From assembly GCA_037179385.1 (NCBI GenBank), contig CM074185.1, forward strand, positions 7,683,371 to 7,747,370: 64,000 nt of DNA. The letters are read 5' to 3'. The position numbers and the translations under genes were made by a program. Below are positions 22,785-34,157 of the stretch, one piece after another (the stretch's first letter is position 1; each line of letters opens with the position of its first letter). A model generated the notes under the pieces. The model saw only the letters and a program-made list of their open reading frames with translations, was not told where the DNA came from and did no database searches. This DNA is from Holothuria scabra (taxonomy: Eukaryota > Echinodermata > Holothuroidea > Aspidochirotida > Holothuriidae).

Positions 22785-24369
22785 TTCCAGCTGACTAACA
22801 TGTGTCACAGGCACAAACTTCCTATACATGGACAGAGCATACTGCACTGTACATAAAAAGCGCACAAAGATGGCTGTCTGCTATGTGTTTGTGAAAGTTT
22901 GGACTTGCTCAATTCACTCCCAGATTTTGCAAGAAAGTTGAAATATTTTTGAAATATGGCAAGATAAGGTCAAAATCATTACACGTATTGCAGGAATATG
23001 ATACTCTTCCCCATTTAAGTTTTAACTTTTGTTTAAAATATTACAGAGGTGTTGTCAAATCAGACGATTTATAGCTTCAAGGCAGCCATCTTGGTGTGCC
23101 TTTTTTGTCCCAGTCTGTGATGACCATCTATGGATAGGACGTACACGTTACATGCCGTGTCCGTGTATGTAAGTCCGTGGTCACAGGATAGGCCTCATAT
23201 ATGTTGGGGGAGTTGAAGTTTTTCCTTGGGCAGCTGTTTTGGGTAACTCTTATGGATTTAATTACTCCATGATCTCACTAAGTTTCCCATTTTCAATTTC
23301 CAGTGTTCTTTGCCCTGTCTTCTGACTATTCTGCAAAACAGAATATAATTTTGGAGATGTGGTTTTCATGTTAATTTGGAATCTCTACAACCTTCTTCCC
23401 CCATTTCCTTCACCAACCATTGGCAAGGTTTACCAGGGCAGGGTCCACCCAGGTGTCATGTCTTTTAGGAACACAGTAAAGGGGTAATCAGAGTTTGACA
23501 AGCACTCTGGTTTTACTTTTGTAACTGATTTACCAGAATCAACAGATATTGAAGAGATCTATCCAGGGAGAATTAGAAATTGTGGTTCTGTGTTAAACTG
23601 CTGAATGGGGATTTTGTTATTTTTTGGGGTAACAAAAATCCACACAGATGCAAAACTAGGCAGCCTCATCCATACAGTGACCAATCACAATGTCATAGAC
23701 TTTGATGACAGATCAGGTCTTCTTTTTGTTAGTTCCAACCTAGCGTATGATTGTGGTGCAGAATTATGAAAGTCATGGAAAACTTGTAAAAACCAGCTTT
23801 AATTACCCCTTTAAATGAGTTTGGGTTGTTTAATCATTTTCTTAACTGCGGAATAAACTCTGTTTTCTGTATAAAAATAGCAAACAGGGTAAATGGTAGA
23901 CTGTTTAGGAGTAATAGCAAGTTTTATTTGAGAGCAGGTAAGAATAACTTATGACAGAAGTACAAGGGGGCGTTTTTTTCCTCTCTCTGACCACATTGTG
24001 TGTTGTTTTTTTTTTTATTGGTGGTAATATCAAGTTTGATTACAAGCATAAATACATGTCAAAATGAGGAAAATTTGCTTTTGAAGGATTACCAAGTATT
24101 ATACAAGTTAAATGTAAGTAAGGCCTCAAAAATTTAATCATTGATTTCATGAAATATTGGTATTAAAGTACCCCCCTCATGAAGATATTACAAACATTGG
24201 GTATGCCCTTTTGCTTAGCTCTTGTTTGGAGGTCAATTTACCAACTTTCCTAGTGGTTGTATAATTTTTATAATATCCAGCAACTTCAGCAAGGAACCAC
24301 AGTGCTCATAGGGTTCTTGTTTGAATTTGATATCAATCAAAGAGCTGTGCTGATTTAGAATTTTTGCAG
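22785..24369. other. Probable 3' UTR and spacer of the TRAF gene
   Basis: No coding signal is seen. AATAAA at 23,852-23,857, about 1.07 kb past the stop, is the first clear polyadenylation hexamer noticed downstream of the TRAF exon. Confidence 0.35.
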
Positions 24370-24442
24370 ACTACCTGTGAATTTCTGTAGAGCTGCCTGT
24401 GAAATTGTAGTTTGGGATGATGATCAAGTGACTAGCTTTTTG
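24370..24442 (+). CDS. Exon-like segment A of an unrecognised gene
   Basis: An acceptor (ATTTTTGCAG) and a donor (TTTTTG then GTAAGC) bound 73 nt, read as 1+72. The 24 codons (LPVNFCRAACEI...DDDQVTSFL) end in phase 0, which is the phase needed by the segment at 25,007. It needs an upstream exon that carries two bases; I could not find one. No family is recognised. Confidence 0.4.
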
Positions 24443-25006
24443 GTAAGCAGGTCTTCCTGTCTGAAGGAGATTGTGAAATGCTTCTTACATAAAAATAAAT
24501 CTCTCAACATAAGGCCATTGGTTGGCATGTTGATTAGTTATTTGATAAAAGTAAATGCCTCTATGTCGATCAGTCCATTGATTGAATGGTATGGTTTTGC
24601 TAATAGACTGGAGGTTGATTAATTGTTTGGCTTGTTGGTTGTGAGTGTTATGTTCAATACATTAATCTGTTGATTATTTGATCAATTTGAAAATACCAAG
24701 TCCGTATGAACAAGGTAATTGCGTCATTTCTTGGTCAGAATATGTTCAGCATACTAAATTTCCAGGCTGTAGGAAACCAGAGAACCATATCACCATTGAC
24801 AGGTTTCCTTGCCTCTGTTTAAACAAATTTAGGCATACAAAGCCTTTTACAGTTCAATGAATGTTGAGTATAGGCAGAAGAGATAAATTTCTTGGCTCAA
24901 GGGTGTTAACCAAGTTGGCAAGAGAGATAAGTAAACAGTAATATGGGGACTAAGATTGAATTTGCTACCTAAATGTAATGGTTGAAATCCCCTCATGTTT
25001 ACTCAG

Positions 25007-25177
25007 GACAAAGTAGGTTGCCATATTGGTATGGTACAGTATGCTCTCTTCATGGATATACAGCAAATCTGTGGTTATGAATGTGCAGATTATAATACTA
25101 GTCTTCCATTCTTTAATTGTTCAGAAAAGGATTTTGGAACATGTTTAACAAGAAGTTTAATTTATGATTGCTCCTAG
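25007..25177 (+). CDS. Exon-like segment B, possible terminal exon
   Basis: It follows an acceptor (ATGTTTACTCAG) and reads 56 open codons in phase 0 to a TAG at 25,175-25,177. The peptide is Cys-rich with six cysteines (for example QQICGYECADY and FFNCSEKDFGTC). AATAAA lies 216 bp after the stop, at 25,393-25,398. Joined with 24,370-24,442 it would form the C-terminal 80 residues of a protein. The phase match, splice sites and polyadenylation signal support it; no homology is recognised. Confidence 0.4.
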   Translation, partial: DKVGCHIGMVQYALFMDIQQICGYECADYNTSLPFFNCSEKDFGTCLTRSLIYDCS

Positions 25178-25842
25178 TTCTTGCTTTCAGAACAAACGTG
25201 CAGTGTTTTTGTTCATATTCATATTTCATTCTACCTTTGCTTTGTAGAAAAAATTTTTGTAGGTAAATTATAGTTATCAAAATGTTTCAGTACTTCACAC
25301 CTATGCATGACTTCAATGGAATATGCAATTGAAAAAAAGTGTAATGCAATTTTTTCCTGAATTTTGGAAGCTGTGCATTTTTCCATTTAGTTAATAAAGA
25401 TGTAAGTCATCGGTATTTGAAAGTTTCTATGTACTAGGCCTGAGGGCTTTATTGGAGGAGGACTGTTAAGTTTTGCTAGGGATTGGTAAGTTGCTAAATA
25501 CCATGTAAAAAAGATTATATGTAGCATTACTTTGAGGTTTGAGGACACGCAATTTGAGGATAGGCCTCTCCCGCACCTATGTCACTTCCTGACATTGACC
25601 TGGAATGTAAAGGTTCCTTCGGTTTTTCCAGGGGGTTGGGGTTACTAGCATTAAGGCAAGTCATTATAAGGGTTATGTTAGGGATAAGGGTGATTGTTCC
25701 TAACATTCTGTGGCACCCTTCACCTATCATGTGCAGCTGAATTCAGGTGGTTGGGGAAGGGGGGGGGGGCAAACTGAAATGGGTAGGGGCTGGTACAGTG
25801 ACACCGACAACTTTTCCCATCAAATTGACTCATTGAAAAATC
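25178..25842. other. Spacer; possible 5' UTR at its end
   Basis: Contains a G10 run near 25,760-25,770 and an in-frame stop at 25,834 just before the ATG of the next exon-like segment. Nothing else recognised. Confidence 0.3.
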
Positions 25843-25946
25843 ATGTCTGGTAATGCCACCAATAGGAAGGTACTAGATGATGTAACTGAGGAATTCAATT
25901 GCAGGTTGTTCAAGTTGGGCCTTCAAATTGAAGAAGAAATATGGAA
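25843..25946 (+). CDS. Candidate first coding exon of a small protein
   Basis: The ATG at 25,843 has a stop three codons upstream, so it would be a true start. It encodes 34 residues plus two bases, acidic and helical in style (LDDVTEEFN, LGLQIEEEIW), up to a consensus donor GTGAGT at 25,947. The next two exon-like segments continue the frame. The family is not recognised. Confidence 0.4.
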
Positions 25947-26168
25947 GTGAGTAACATTAAACGTTGGCAATGGCTCGGATAATTTGCATTCAAACTGCAC
26001 ATGTGTGTATGATTTTGAAATTTAATGTGCCCTGATGTTTTTGGTGAAGGCCAAAAGTCATTAGGGTTGAAGGTGCACATGCCTTACCTTGCCGCTCCCT
26101 AAATACAAAATCATCTTAAATGCAAGGAACCATAGTGCCCTTGGGATATTGTTTTCTTTTTGGCCCAG

Positions 26169-26190
26169 GGGACGGAGTGCAGGAGTCCTT
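26169..26190 (+). CDS. Candidate 22-nt micro-exon
   Basis: Lies between a strong acceptor (GTTTTCTTTTTGGCCCAG) and a perfect donor (GTAAGTAT). One base completes the Lys codon left open by the exon at 25,843, then seven codons read GRSAGVL and end in phase 0. Confidence 0.4.
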
Positions 26191-26556
26191 GTAAGTATTA
26201 TGTATCAAATGAGAATGAATTCTAAATGTGTGCTAATATATGTTAAACCTTGACAATGTTTTCTCCTTTTGTACATGTCTCTGAAGTTTTAAAAGAATAT
26301 AAATTATTCAGAAGGGACATGAAATAGATAGCTTTAATGGGAAATCTATTTGTTATGGTAAATATTTAAAGATTTTCCTATTTATATAAAACAATAGATA
26401 ATTGAAAGTAAGGCTGAACTTTGTCACTCTCTTTTCAGAATTATAGTTTTCACAGAGGAACATTTTGCTTATGCTAATCAAAATTAATTTGTTTGTTCAA
26501 GCCTTTCAAAATATGATGCAACTTCTGTGACTTAAAATAATTTCATATTATTTCAG

Positions 26557-26586
26557 GAAGATAAAGCTAGCACAGAGTTTTTTTAA
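26557..26586 (+). CDS. Candidate last exon of the small protein
   Basis: After the acceptor TATTATTTCAG, phase-0 reading gives EDKASTEFF and a TAA. The joined three exons would encode 51 residues. A competing acceptor at about 26,438 (CTCTCTTTTCAG) gives NYSFHRGTFCLC and a stop instead, so the 3' end is uncertain. Confidence 0.25.
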   Translation, partial: EDKASTEFF

Positions 26587-27189
26587 ATGAGATTAAATGG
26601 CTTAGTTAATGATGGTCGCAGTTTTTTCTGTACATGCCATTCAAATCAAATATTTCCCTTGCAAACAGAGTTTAAAAGTAAGTATTTTCTTTTAAGTTAA
26701 GGAACAAAATATTTTTGAGGCACAAAATTTTGCTGACATGAGGACGGATATTAAGTGTTGTTGAATTAGTGAGATATGGTGTGAATTGGTCTAGGATTAT
26801 GTGCATTAAACACATGTTTTTGGATCTAAATGTTATGAATTAGGGGCAGGGTGGGGGTTACACATGAGAAATTTTTGTAGAAAGCAGGGAATAATTTAGA
26901 ATTAAAATATTGCATATAAGTTTGGAAGATTTTTGAGGTTTTTCACACATTGTTTGTGAAAATGCAAGGGTTATGCGCACAAAAAATTGCTTCACAATTT
27001 TTCATTTGAGTAGCAGCTTGTCCTGTTTGTGTAGCAAATTGCGATGCGATACTGGATAAATTATTCCCTGGAAAGTGGAAAATTAGGCATCAAGTAGTAG
27101 GATAGATTACATGCTTGAGATTTCTATTGTGTACCTCATTACGTGTAAAATTTCTGAAAGACAGCTTGCATGAATGTAGGTGTAAGCTG
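26587..27189. other. No feature recognised
   Basis: AT-rich sequence before the SINE. Confidence 0.3.
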
Positions 27190-27515
27190 TCATGAACTGG
27201 TGCTATGGTAGAGTGGATAAAGGTGGTGGCACTTGAAGTGACTAAAGCTAAGCAGCCAGGAGGTCTGGAGTTCCATTCCTGGCTGGGTTAAAAGCAAGGT
27301 GGGTTTTTCATCCAAGAGCAATCAATGGTTTTCCCATCTGAACCAGCCTTTCGAAAAAAAAAAAAAACCAAATTTGATCCAAATTGTTGAATTGGTTGCC
27401 ACCTGACGTGAGGTTGTAATTCATACGCCATTTTTTGGCTTTTCCCACATTCTCGGTCGCTTTAGCGTCGTAAAACAACTGCCCTTCAAGGCCTGATATT
27501 ATTATTACATCATAA
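27190..27515 (+). mobile_element. tRNA-derived SINE (SINE2-like)
   Basis: A pol III A-box-like sequence (TGGTAGAGTGGATA, 27,206-27,219) and a B-box-like sequence (GAGTTCCATTCC, 27,268-27,279) are spaced about 62 bp, as in a tRNA head. A roughly 200-bp body follows, containing an A13 run and GTCGCTTTAGCGTCGTAAAA, and ends in an ATTATTATT tail at about 27,498-27,508. The layout fits the SINE2 class known from echinoderms. No TSD was established. A relative of the head occurs near 61,880. Confidence 0.7.
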
Positions 27516-27640
27516 AATTATAGCTGTGGACAAAAGACCAACAAAATGGTAAAATTCTTTCATGTGAGCTTTGGTAGCACAATAATGCAGAAAGATGTGA
27601 GATTTGTTAATGCTTGACTCTTCTGCCCTTCATTGTCCAA

Positions 27641-27712
27641 TTCTTTTTTTGGTTTCGATGATAAGAGAAACTTATGCAATCATGATGGCGTGTGTATGTA
27701 TGTGTGTATGTG

Positions 27713-27745
<33 letters not shown>

Positions 27746-30012
27746 TTGTGACACTTTGCTTGTTAGCACGATATCTCAAGATAGAAATGTCTGACAATTT
27801 TCAAACTTGATACATGGATGCCCCATATTGAGAGGAAGAACCCTATTGTTTTTGGTGGAGGTCAAAGGTCATCTGGGGTCAGCAGGGGTCAATTTCTGAA
27901 AAATTTGTTAGCAAGATATCTCAAGATAGGAAACTTGTATAGATTTCATATTTGGTATGTGGATGCGTTATGGTCAGAAGATGGTCCCTATTGTTTTTGA
28001 CGGAGGTCAAAGATCATCTGGGGTCACCGGGGGTCAAAGTCTGAAAATCTCGTTAGCACAATATCTCAAGATAGGAAACTTGGATAGATTTCATATTTGG
28101 TATGTGGATGCGTTATGGTCAGAAGATGGTCCCTATTGTTTTTGGTGGAGGTCAAAGGTCAAAGGTCATCTGGGGTTACTGGGGGTCAAAGTCTGAAAAT
28201 CTTATTAGCACGATATTTCAAGATAGGGAACTTGGATAGGTTTCATATTTGGTATGTGGATGTGTTATGGTCAGAAGATTGTTCATATTGCTTTCAGTGG
28301 AGGTCAAAGGTCATCTGGGGTCACCGGGAGTCATAGTCGGAAAAACTTGTCAACACAATATCTCAAGAGAGAAAAATTGGATAGATTTCATATTTGGTTT
28401 GTGGATGCGCTTTGGTCAGAAGATGGTCCCTATTGTTTTTGGTGGAGGTCAAAGGTCATCTGGGGTCATCAGGGGTCCAAGTCTGAAAATCTTATTAGCA
28501 CGATATTTCAAGATAGGGAACTTGGATAGATTTCATATTTGGTATGTGGATGTGTTATGGTCAGAAGATGGTTAATATTGTTTTTGGTGGAGGTCAAAGG
28601 TCATCTGGGGTCACCGGGGGTCAAAGTCTGAAAATCTTGTCAAGACAATATCTCAAGATAGGAAACTTGGATAGATTTCATATTAAGTATGTGGATGCGT
28701 TTTGGTCAAAAGATGGTTCATATTGTTTTTGGTGGAGGTCAAAGGTCATCTGGGGTCAGCAGGGGTCATTTTCTGAAAACTTTGTTAGCACAATATCTCA
28801 AGGGATGAAACTTGTATAGATTTCATATTTGATGCGTGAATGCATTATGGTCAGAAGATGGTCCCAATTGTTTTTGGTGGAGGTCAAAGGTCATCTGGGG
28901 TCACCTGGGGTCAAAGTCTGAAAATCATTTTAGCACAATATCTCAAGATAGGAAACTTGGATAGATTTCATATTTGGTATGTGGATGCGTTATGGTCAGA
29001 AGATGGTCCCTAATGTTTTTGGTGGAGGTCAAAGGTCATCTGGGGTCACCAGGGGTGAAAGTCTGAAAATCTTATTAGCACGATATTTCAAGATAGGAAA
29101 CTTGGATAGATTTCATATTTGGTATGTGGATGTGTTATGGTCAGAAGATTGTTCATATTGTTTTTGGTGGAGGTCAAAGGTCATCTGGGGTCACTGGGGG
29201 TCAAAGTCTGAAAATCTTGTCAACACAATATCTCAAGGGAGGAAACTTGGATAGATTTCATATTTGGTTTGTGGATGCGTTTTGGTCAGAAGATGGTTCA
29301 TATTGTTTTTGGTGGAGGTCAAAGGTCATCTGGGGTCACCTGGGGTCAAAGTCTGAAAATCTTGTCAATACAATATCTGAAGGGAGGAAACTTGGATAGA
29401 TTTCATATGTAGTTTGTGGATGCGTTTTGGTCAGAAGATGGTACCTTTTGTTTTCGGTGGAGGTCAAAGGTCATCTGGGGTCACCGGGGGTCAAAGTCTG
29501 AAAATCTTGTCAACACAATATCTCAAGGGAGGAAACTTGGATAGATTTCATATTTGGCTTGGTGATGCATTATAGTCAACGGATGGTCCTTATTGGTTTT
29601 GGTGAAGGTCAAAGGTCATCTGGGGTCACCAGGGGTCAAAGTGTGAAAATCTTGTTTGCATGATATTTCAAGATGGGGAACTTGGATAGATTTCATATTT
29701 GGTATGTGGATGTGTTATGGTCAGAAGATGGTTCATATCGTTTTCGGTGGAGGTCAAAGGTCATCTGGGGTCACCGGGGGTCAAAGTCTGAAAATCTTGT
29801 CAACACAATATCTCAAGATAGGAAACTTGGATGGATTTCATATTTAATTTGTGGATGCATTATAGTCAGAGGATGGTCCGTATTGGTTTTGGTAAAGGTC
29901 AAAGGTCATCTGGGGTCACCGGGGGGACAAAAATATCACAAGGTAGGGAACTTGGATAGATTTCATATTTGGAATGTGAATGGGTTTAAGTTAGGAGATG
30001 GTCCCTACAGAG
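27641..30012 (+). repeat. 145-bp tandem repeat element, copy III (head, GT tract, about 15 units)
   Basis: Head GGTTTCGATGATAAGAGAAAC at 27,651, then GCAATCATGATGGCGTG and a GT tract (about 27,690-27,748). Cores start at 27,859, 28,004, 28,149, 28,301, 28,446, 28,591, 28,736, 28,881, 29,026, 29,171, 29,316, 29,461, 29,606, 29,751 and 29,896. Every step is exactly 145 bp except one, which carries a 7-bp duplication (AAAGGTC). Each unit has AGGTCA-1-AGGTCA-4-GGGTCA-4-GGGTCA direct half-sites with few changes. Frames of 60-149 codons here are repeat translations (WYVDVLWSEDG and the like) and not genes. Confidence 0.9.
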
Positions 30013-32153
30013 ATGCCAAGTGTCTTGATTTAGGTGGAATAATTACCATTTTCACCCTCGATTCCGCAATTACGAATATCCTCCAAAAATTGCTTTTTTC
30101 ACATGTTAAGGATCTTTGTTGAAATCTCAAAGTGTCTAGCTCCCTAAACTGGAAAGTTTAGGCCAAATGAATGAGCAAGTGGGCTAGTACTTTCTGCCTA
30201 GACTTAACGTAGGCTTAAGTTAGGCCTAGCCGACGCTACATCTTTCACAAAGCAGAATCGAGTACTGAAGAGGATCAACAAAAATCCACTTGGCCAAGAA
30301 CATCAAAAATATTTAAAAGGCATTGGTAAAAAACCCTTATACAACAATCTGCAGTACTTTTGTGAGCTTTAGGTGTAAAGTTTTTCCCTGCGATGTAATT
30401 TTCTTCATCATGTCTAATGTCTTGGCACTTTTGCCATTGCCTAATGTATAGCATATATGTACATTTTGAACCTATTCTACACATGTATGTTACTGTGTAA
30501 TATCCTAGGCTAGCCTAGTGGGAATTTAGCTTTCCTACCAATATTTTGTTTGTTCTAGAACATGATATAAAACATGCAGCAGCATATTTTGGTAGCAGGG
30601 TGGTTTCTGCAGCGGGGGAAAACTTACGAAATTCTCCCATATATATTAGTGTTATGAGAAGCTGTTCAAAAGTCCTCCCATATATATTAGTGTTACGAAG
30701 TGTCATTGCAAAATAATGCACTAGCGTAGCCAGCGGGAGGGGGGCAGGGGGCAGAGTGCCCCTCACAGAAATTTTGGGGACGCGATGGGCGATGTTGAAA
30801 AAATGAAGGGGAGCAACAAAAAAAAAAAAAAAAGAAAAAAGAAAGATAAACGGCAAGAGGAGGGAGGGAATCGGAGACATTTCCTACACTTTTTCGGGGG
30901 TGGGGGTGGGGGGGTGGCTCTTAGTCGGTACGATAGGGTATGCAGTCCCCCACGGCGACTAGTCTCCCCGATGGTTTACCTGTTTTTTGCTCGCAAGGGA
31001 CAATTTCCCTAATAAGAACCCCAAATTTTCGGCGCGCTACGCGCGCTGTAGGTTCACTCCACTTTTTTCAATACTTCCATTCCATATATCTAGGGAATAT
31101 AAGTCCTGCCAGTTTACCAAGTAACGGGTAGGCAGAGTACACAGGTTTTGTAGAGGTCGTAAATTTCATCCCATATCACAAAGCCTAGTTGCTGTTCTCT
31201 TGTGTGTGTATGCGATAGGTCAGATGGTGAGCGACTCACGGAGCATAGTTTGGCTATTTTATCGGGTATTCCAGGTGGTTTCGACACAATGTGTGTTATC
31301 CCCGATACGGTCTACAATCCCTACAGTTTCTATTTTTTTCTTTTTGTTCTTATTGATTACATAGGCTATGTTATTTTTGCAAGCTTACCAAAAATTTTCG
31401 CGCGCTTTGCAATTTCACGATTCAGACCCCCCAAAACACGTGCGCAACTCGGCTTTTAAATATTAAGTGATATTGTGCAAAATGTGCCCCAGGCTGCAAT
31501 GACATGGGATAGTTAGGCTCCTTCATATCCCCATCTCACCACCCCCTCGACATAGGGGCTGTCGGCTGTTGTGGTCGCTGGCATGGCCCGCCCCCTGCCG
31601 GGAATAATATGTCGCCTTCCCATGGTCGGTTTAGTTATTTTGGCTTTCAAAAGAGTTATTTCTGCGATAAAACTCAAAATGTTCGGTACGCTTTGCACAC
31701 TCTTCCTCAGTCCCGTTACCTAGAGCTAATAAAGCGCAAATCCTTCCCATCTTTTGAAGTAAATTAATAAGTAGAATAAATGGATTAATGTACATGTCGG
31801 GAATTTCATCTCATTTTGCTAAACTTAGTTAATAATCTCTTGTGTCAGTCATGCGGTACCGACTCGAAAAAGGAAGTACAATATAAGTTGTGCTCGATAG
31901 GGCCCAAATGCCTGGACCGATTGACCTATATAAGCTTTAAATAAGTACAAATTCTTTTTAGTGTAGGCTTACCCCAAAAAATTTCGCCCCCTTTTCCACG
32001 GTTAAATCAGTGCGGAAATATCTCCCTCTAGCATATACAAATTTTATGTCGCATATGACTCGCAATGGCAGGTATAGTGCACAGGTTTTCTCCGAATCTT
32101 CCTCACCAACACATCGACGGCATCCTGGCCGTCGGGGCTTGGGGTCGCTACCC
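30013..32153. other. Decayed repeat sequence, no gene
   Basis: 30,013-30,080 resembles 21,605-21,660 (GATTTAGGTGGAATAA, CACCCTCGATT). A 20-bp direct repeat TCCCATATATATTAGTGTTA occurs near 30,637 and 30,679. 30,723 carries a CTAGCGTAGCCAGCGGG left-type hAT-like end followed by G-rich sequence. The open frames here are fragments. Confidence 0.35.
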
Positions 32154-32161
32154 ATCCTACC

Positions 32162-34149
32162 CAGTGGCGTAGCTAGGGTTTTTTTCCAGGGGGGGGGGGG
32201 GCAAAGGTATGAAATTTCCCCAAAACTTTTCCCGGTCAATGTGTATGTATTTCATATAAAACATGCAAACTTACAAGTATAACAACATTACCATGTCATT
32301 TTGTAATATTACCTGCATTTTAATCTTAAAGTAAAACATAGAGCAATCGGAAATAACAAAGTATATTACTTTGGGAAACAACACCTGGTTTATTTGTATG
32401 TACTAACGCAGTGGCGTACGCAGGATTTCTCTGAAGGGGGAGGGGCATGCAGTATGGTCTAAGGGGAGGGGTGTCCGGAAATTTTTTAACGTTTTCAAGG
32501 AGCCTAGATGCAAAATGGTGCAAGATTTTCAACTTTGACAGGAACAGTGTTAAAAGTTGAATCGTGGTGGTTCTTGAGGATAAAACTGAAACTTTTGTGT
32601 CTTGACATGCATTTCCTTATGCCATTTATGCTACCTTACGAAGAAAAACTTGTCATTAAATTTGCACACTTTAAGTAGTCAAAATAAAAGAGCATTGATC
32701 GGTATTTGTGGTTTTTCTTGGCCACAAAATGTTATTTTGTCATAAAGATTATCCTAGCGGAGCGCCACCATTGGTTGGCGCGGAGCGTAGAGAAAATTTG
32801 GAAAAATCAGACCCCTTAGATGGCCGGAAATAGCATTTTCCAGGCTAATACGAAGAATCTAGCCAGTCGCTCTCTTCTTTTGTCGTTTGAAATAAAATGC
32901 TCACTTCAAAATATGTTCGCAAACTGCAAAGTGATGAGAGAGTTAAGAGCTAATTTTACCCCAAAAATGTAATTTTGCCCAAAAGACCGAGCGAAGCGCC
33001 ACCATTGGTTGGCGCGGAGCGTAAAGAAAATTTCGAAAAATCAGACCCCTCAGATGGTCAAAATAACGTATTTATGCTTGTAAAGAGAATCTAAACATGT
33101 AGTCTTTTTTATCGATGCCACCAGTGGGAAACAGAGTCTACCTTTTTAAGTAAAAATTGGAATTTGACAGAATTTGCCTAGGTCTATTTGCAGGAATTAA
33201 AAAAAGTTGGCATCACTGAAAGACCTTGCAGGGACAATCCTTCCCCTTTGAAAATCTCTGAAAATTGGGTGTCCTTATAAGCAATCTGGTGCCACATATG
33301 CTATCTTTTGAAGTAAAATCTGTGTTAATAAAGTTAGACTACGTATTTTTAAGAACAAAGAAAAAATGGCATCTGTGAGGGGGGGGGGGGTGGCCCAATG
33401 GTCTCCCTTTCGCACGCCACTAAGGAGGCCTAATAGTGACTCGATCACACAGGATATCCTGTTAGAAAAGCAGTCTGTTAAGTGTAGTAGGCTACAAGGT
33501 ACTCATTGTCCATTTATTGTTACACTCAAAGTGAGCAGAAAGCTATTTTCCCGAACTAGCTTGTAAACCTCCAAGGATTAGGCTAAGTAACAAAATCTAA
33601 GTGTGCCAACGGATCCCACTAATTCTAATTTCTAGATTAACTTTAAGTTTATCGTTGGCCATGGATTGTTTCAGCCCCATCCATCGTTATGTACACAGAG
33701 TAAAATCGTACAGCTACTGCTAGCTTGTAGAAGAACATAACAACCTCGGGGTCTACGGTAGTGACTTGTCAGTTTTCACATCCTTTTACTGAATTCCCAA
33801 AGTATCACCTAAATAAAAGCTTCCTGTACACTGAAATGCACTGATCATAACCCCCTTGCGTATACAAGCACAAGAGAACATTCAATCTGCTACGCGGCGA
33901 GGACATTTCTGTGGAACGCGAATTCGGCCGGTTCATGCGACACTGACGAAATCTGAGTTAATTTGTTGCATGAAAATACGAATTATGTATGAAAAATGTC
34001 TCACAATTTCTTATTCTAACAAAAATTTTGAGAAATTTTTGTAATAATAAGAAGATTCATCAAATTTCCCCATTTTCATCAAATTTCCCCAAAATTTTTT
34101 CCGGGGGGGGGGGATTTGTCCCCCTGCCCCGCCAGTAGCTACGCCACTG
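32162..34149. mobile_element. hAT-like element with perfect 8-bp TSD (1,988 bp)
   Basis: Left end CAGTGGCGTAGCTAGGG; right end, reversed, CAGTGGCGTAGCTACTGG. ATCCTACC flanks both sides (32,154-32,161 and 34,150-34,157). A long G run sits just inside each end on the plus strand (about 32,190 and 34,104). It contains a nested relative (32,409-33,421) and two copies of the GGCGCGGAGCG module. No transposase is visible. The 8-bp TSD and CAG start fit hAT. Confidence 0.8.
32409..33421. mobile_element. Nested hAT-like element (CAGTGGCGTACGC ends)
   Basis: Starts CAGTGGCGTACGCAGG and ends TTTCGCACGCCACT, with a G11 run near the right end. It holds two GGCGCGGAGCG modules (32,755-32,835 and 32,987-33,060). 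No clear TSD. Confidence 0.5.
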
Positions 34150-34157
34150 ATCCTACC

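Noticed and set aside
27957..30122. Overlapping frames of 60-149 codons with the recurring peptide RFHIWYVD
   Set aside because: They are translations of the 145-bp tandem repeat, whose length is not a multiple of three, so each frame closes after about two units. No conservation at codon level.
32010..32282. Frames around 32.0-32.3 kb on both strands
   Set aside because: They cross the TSD and poly-G of the hAT-like element; Gly/Pro runs come from the homopolymer.
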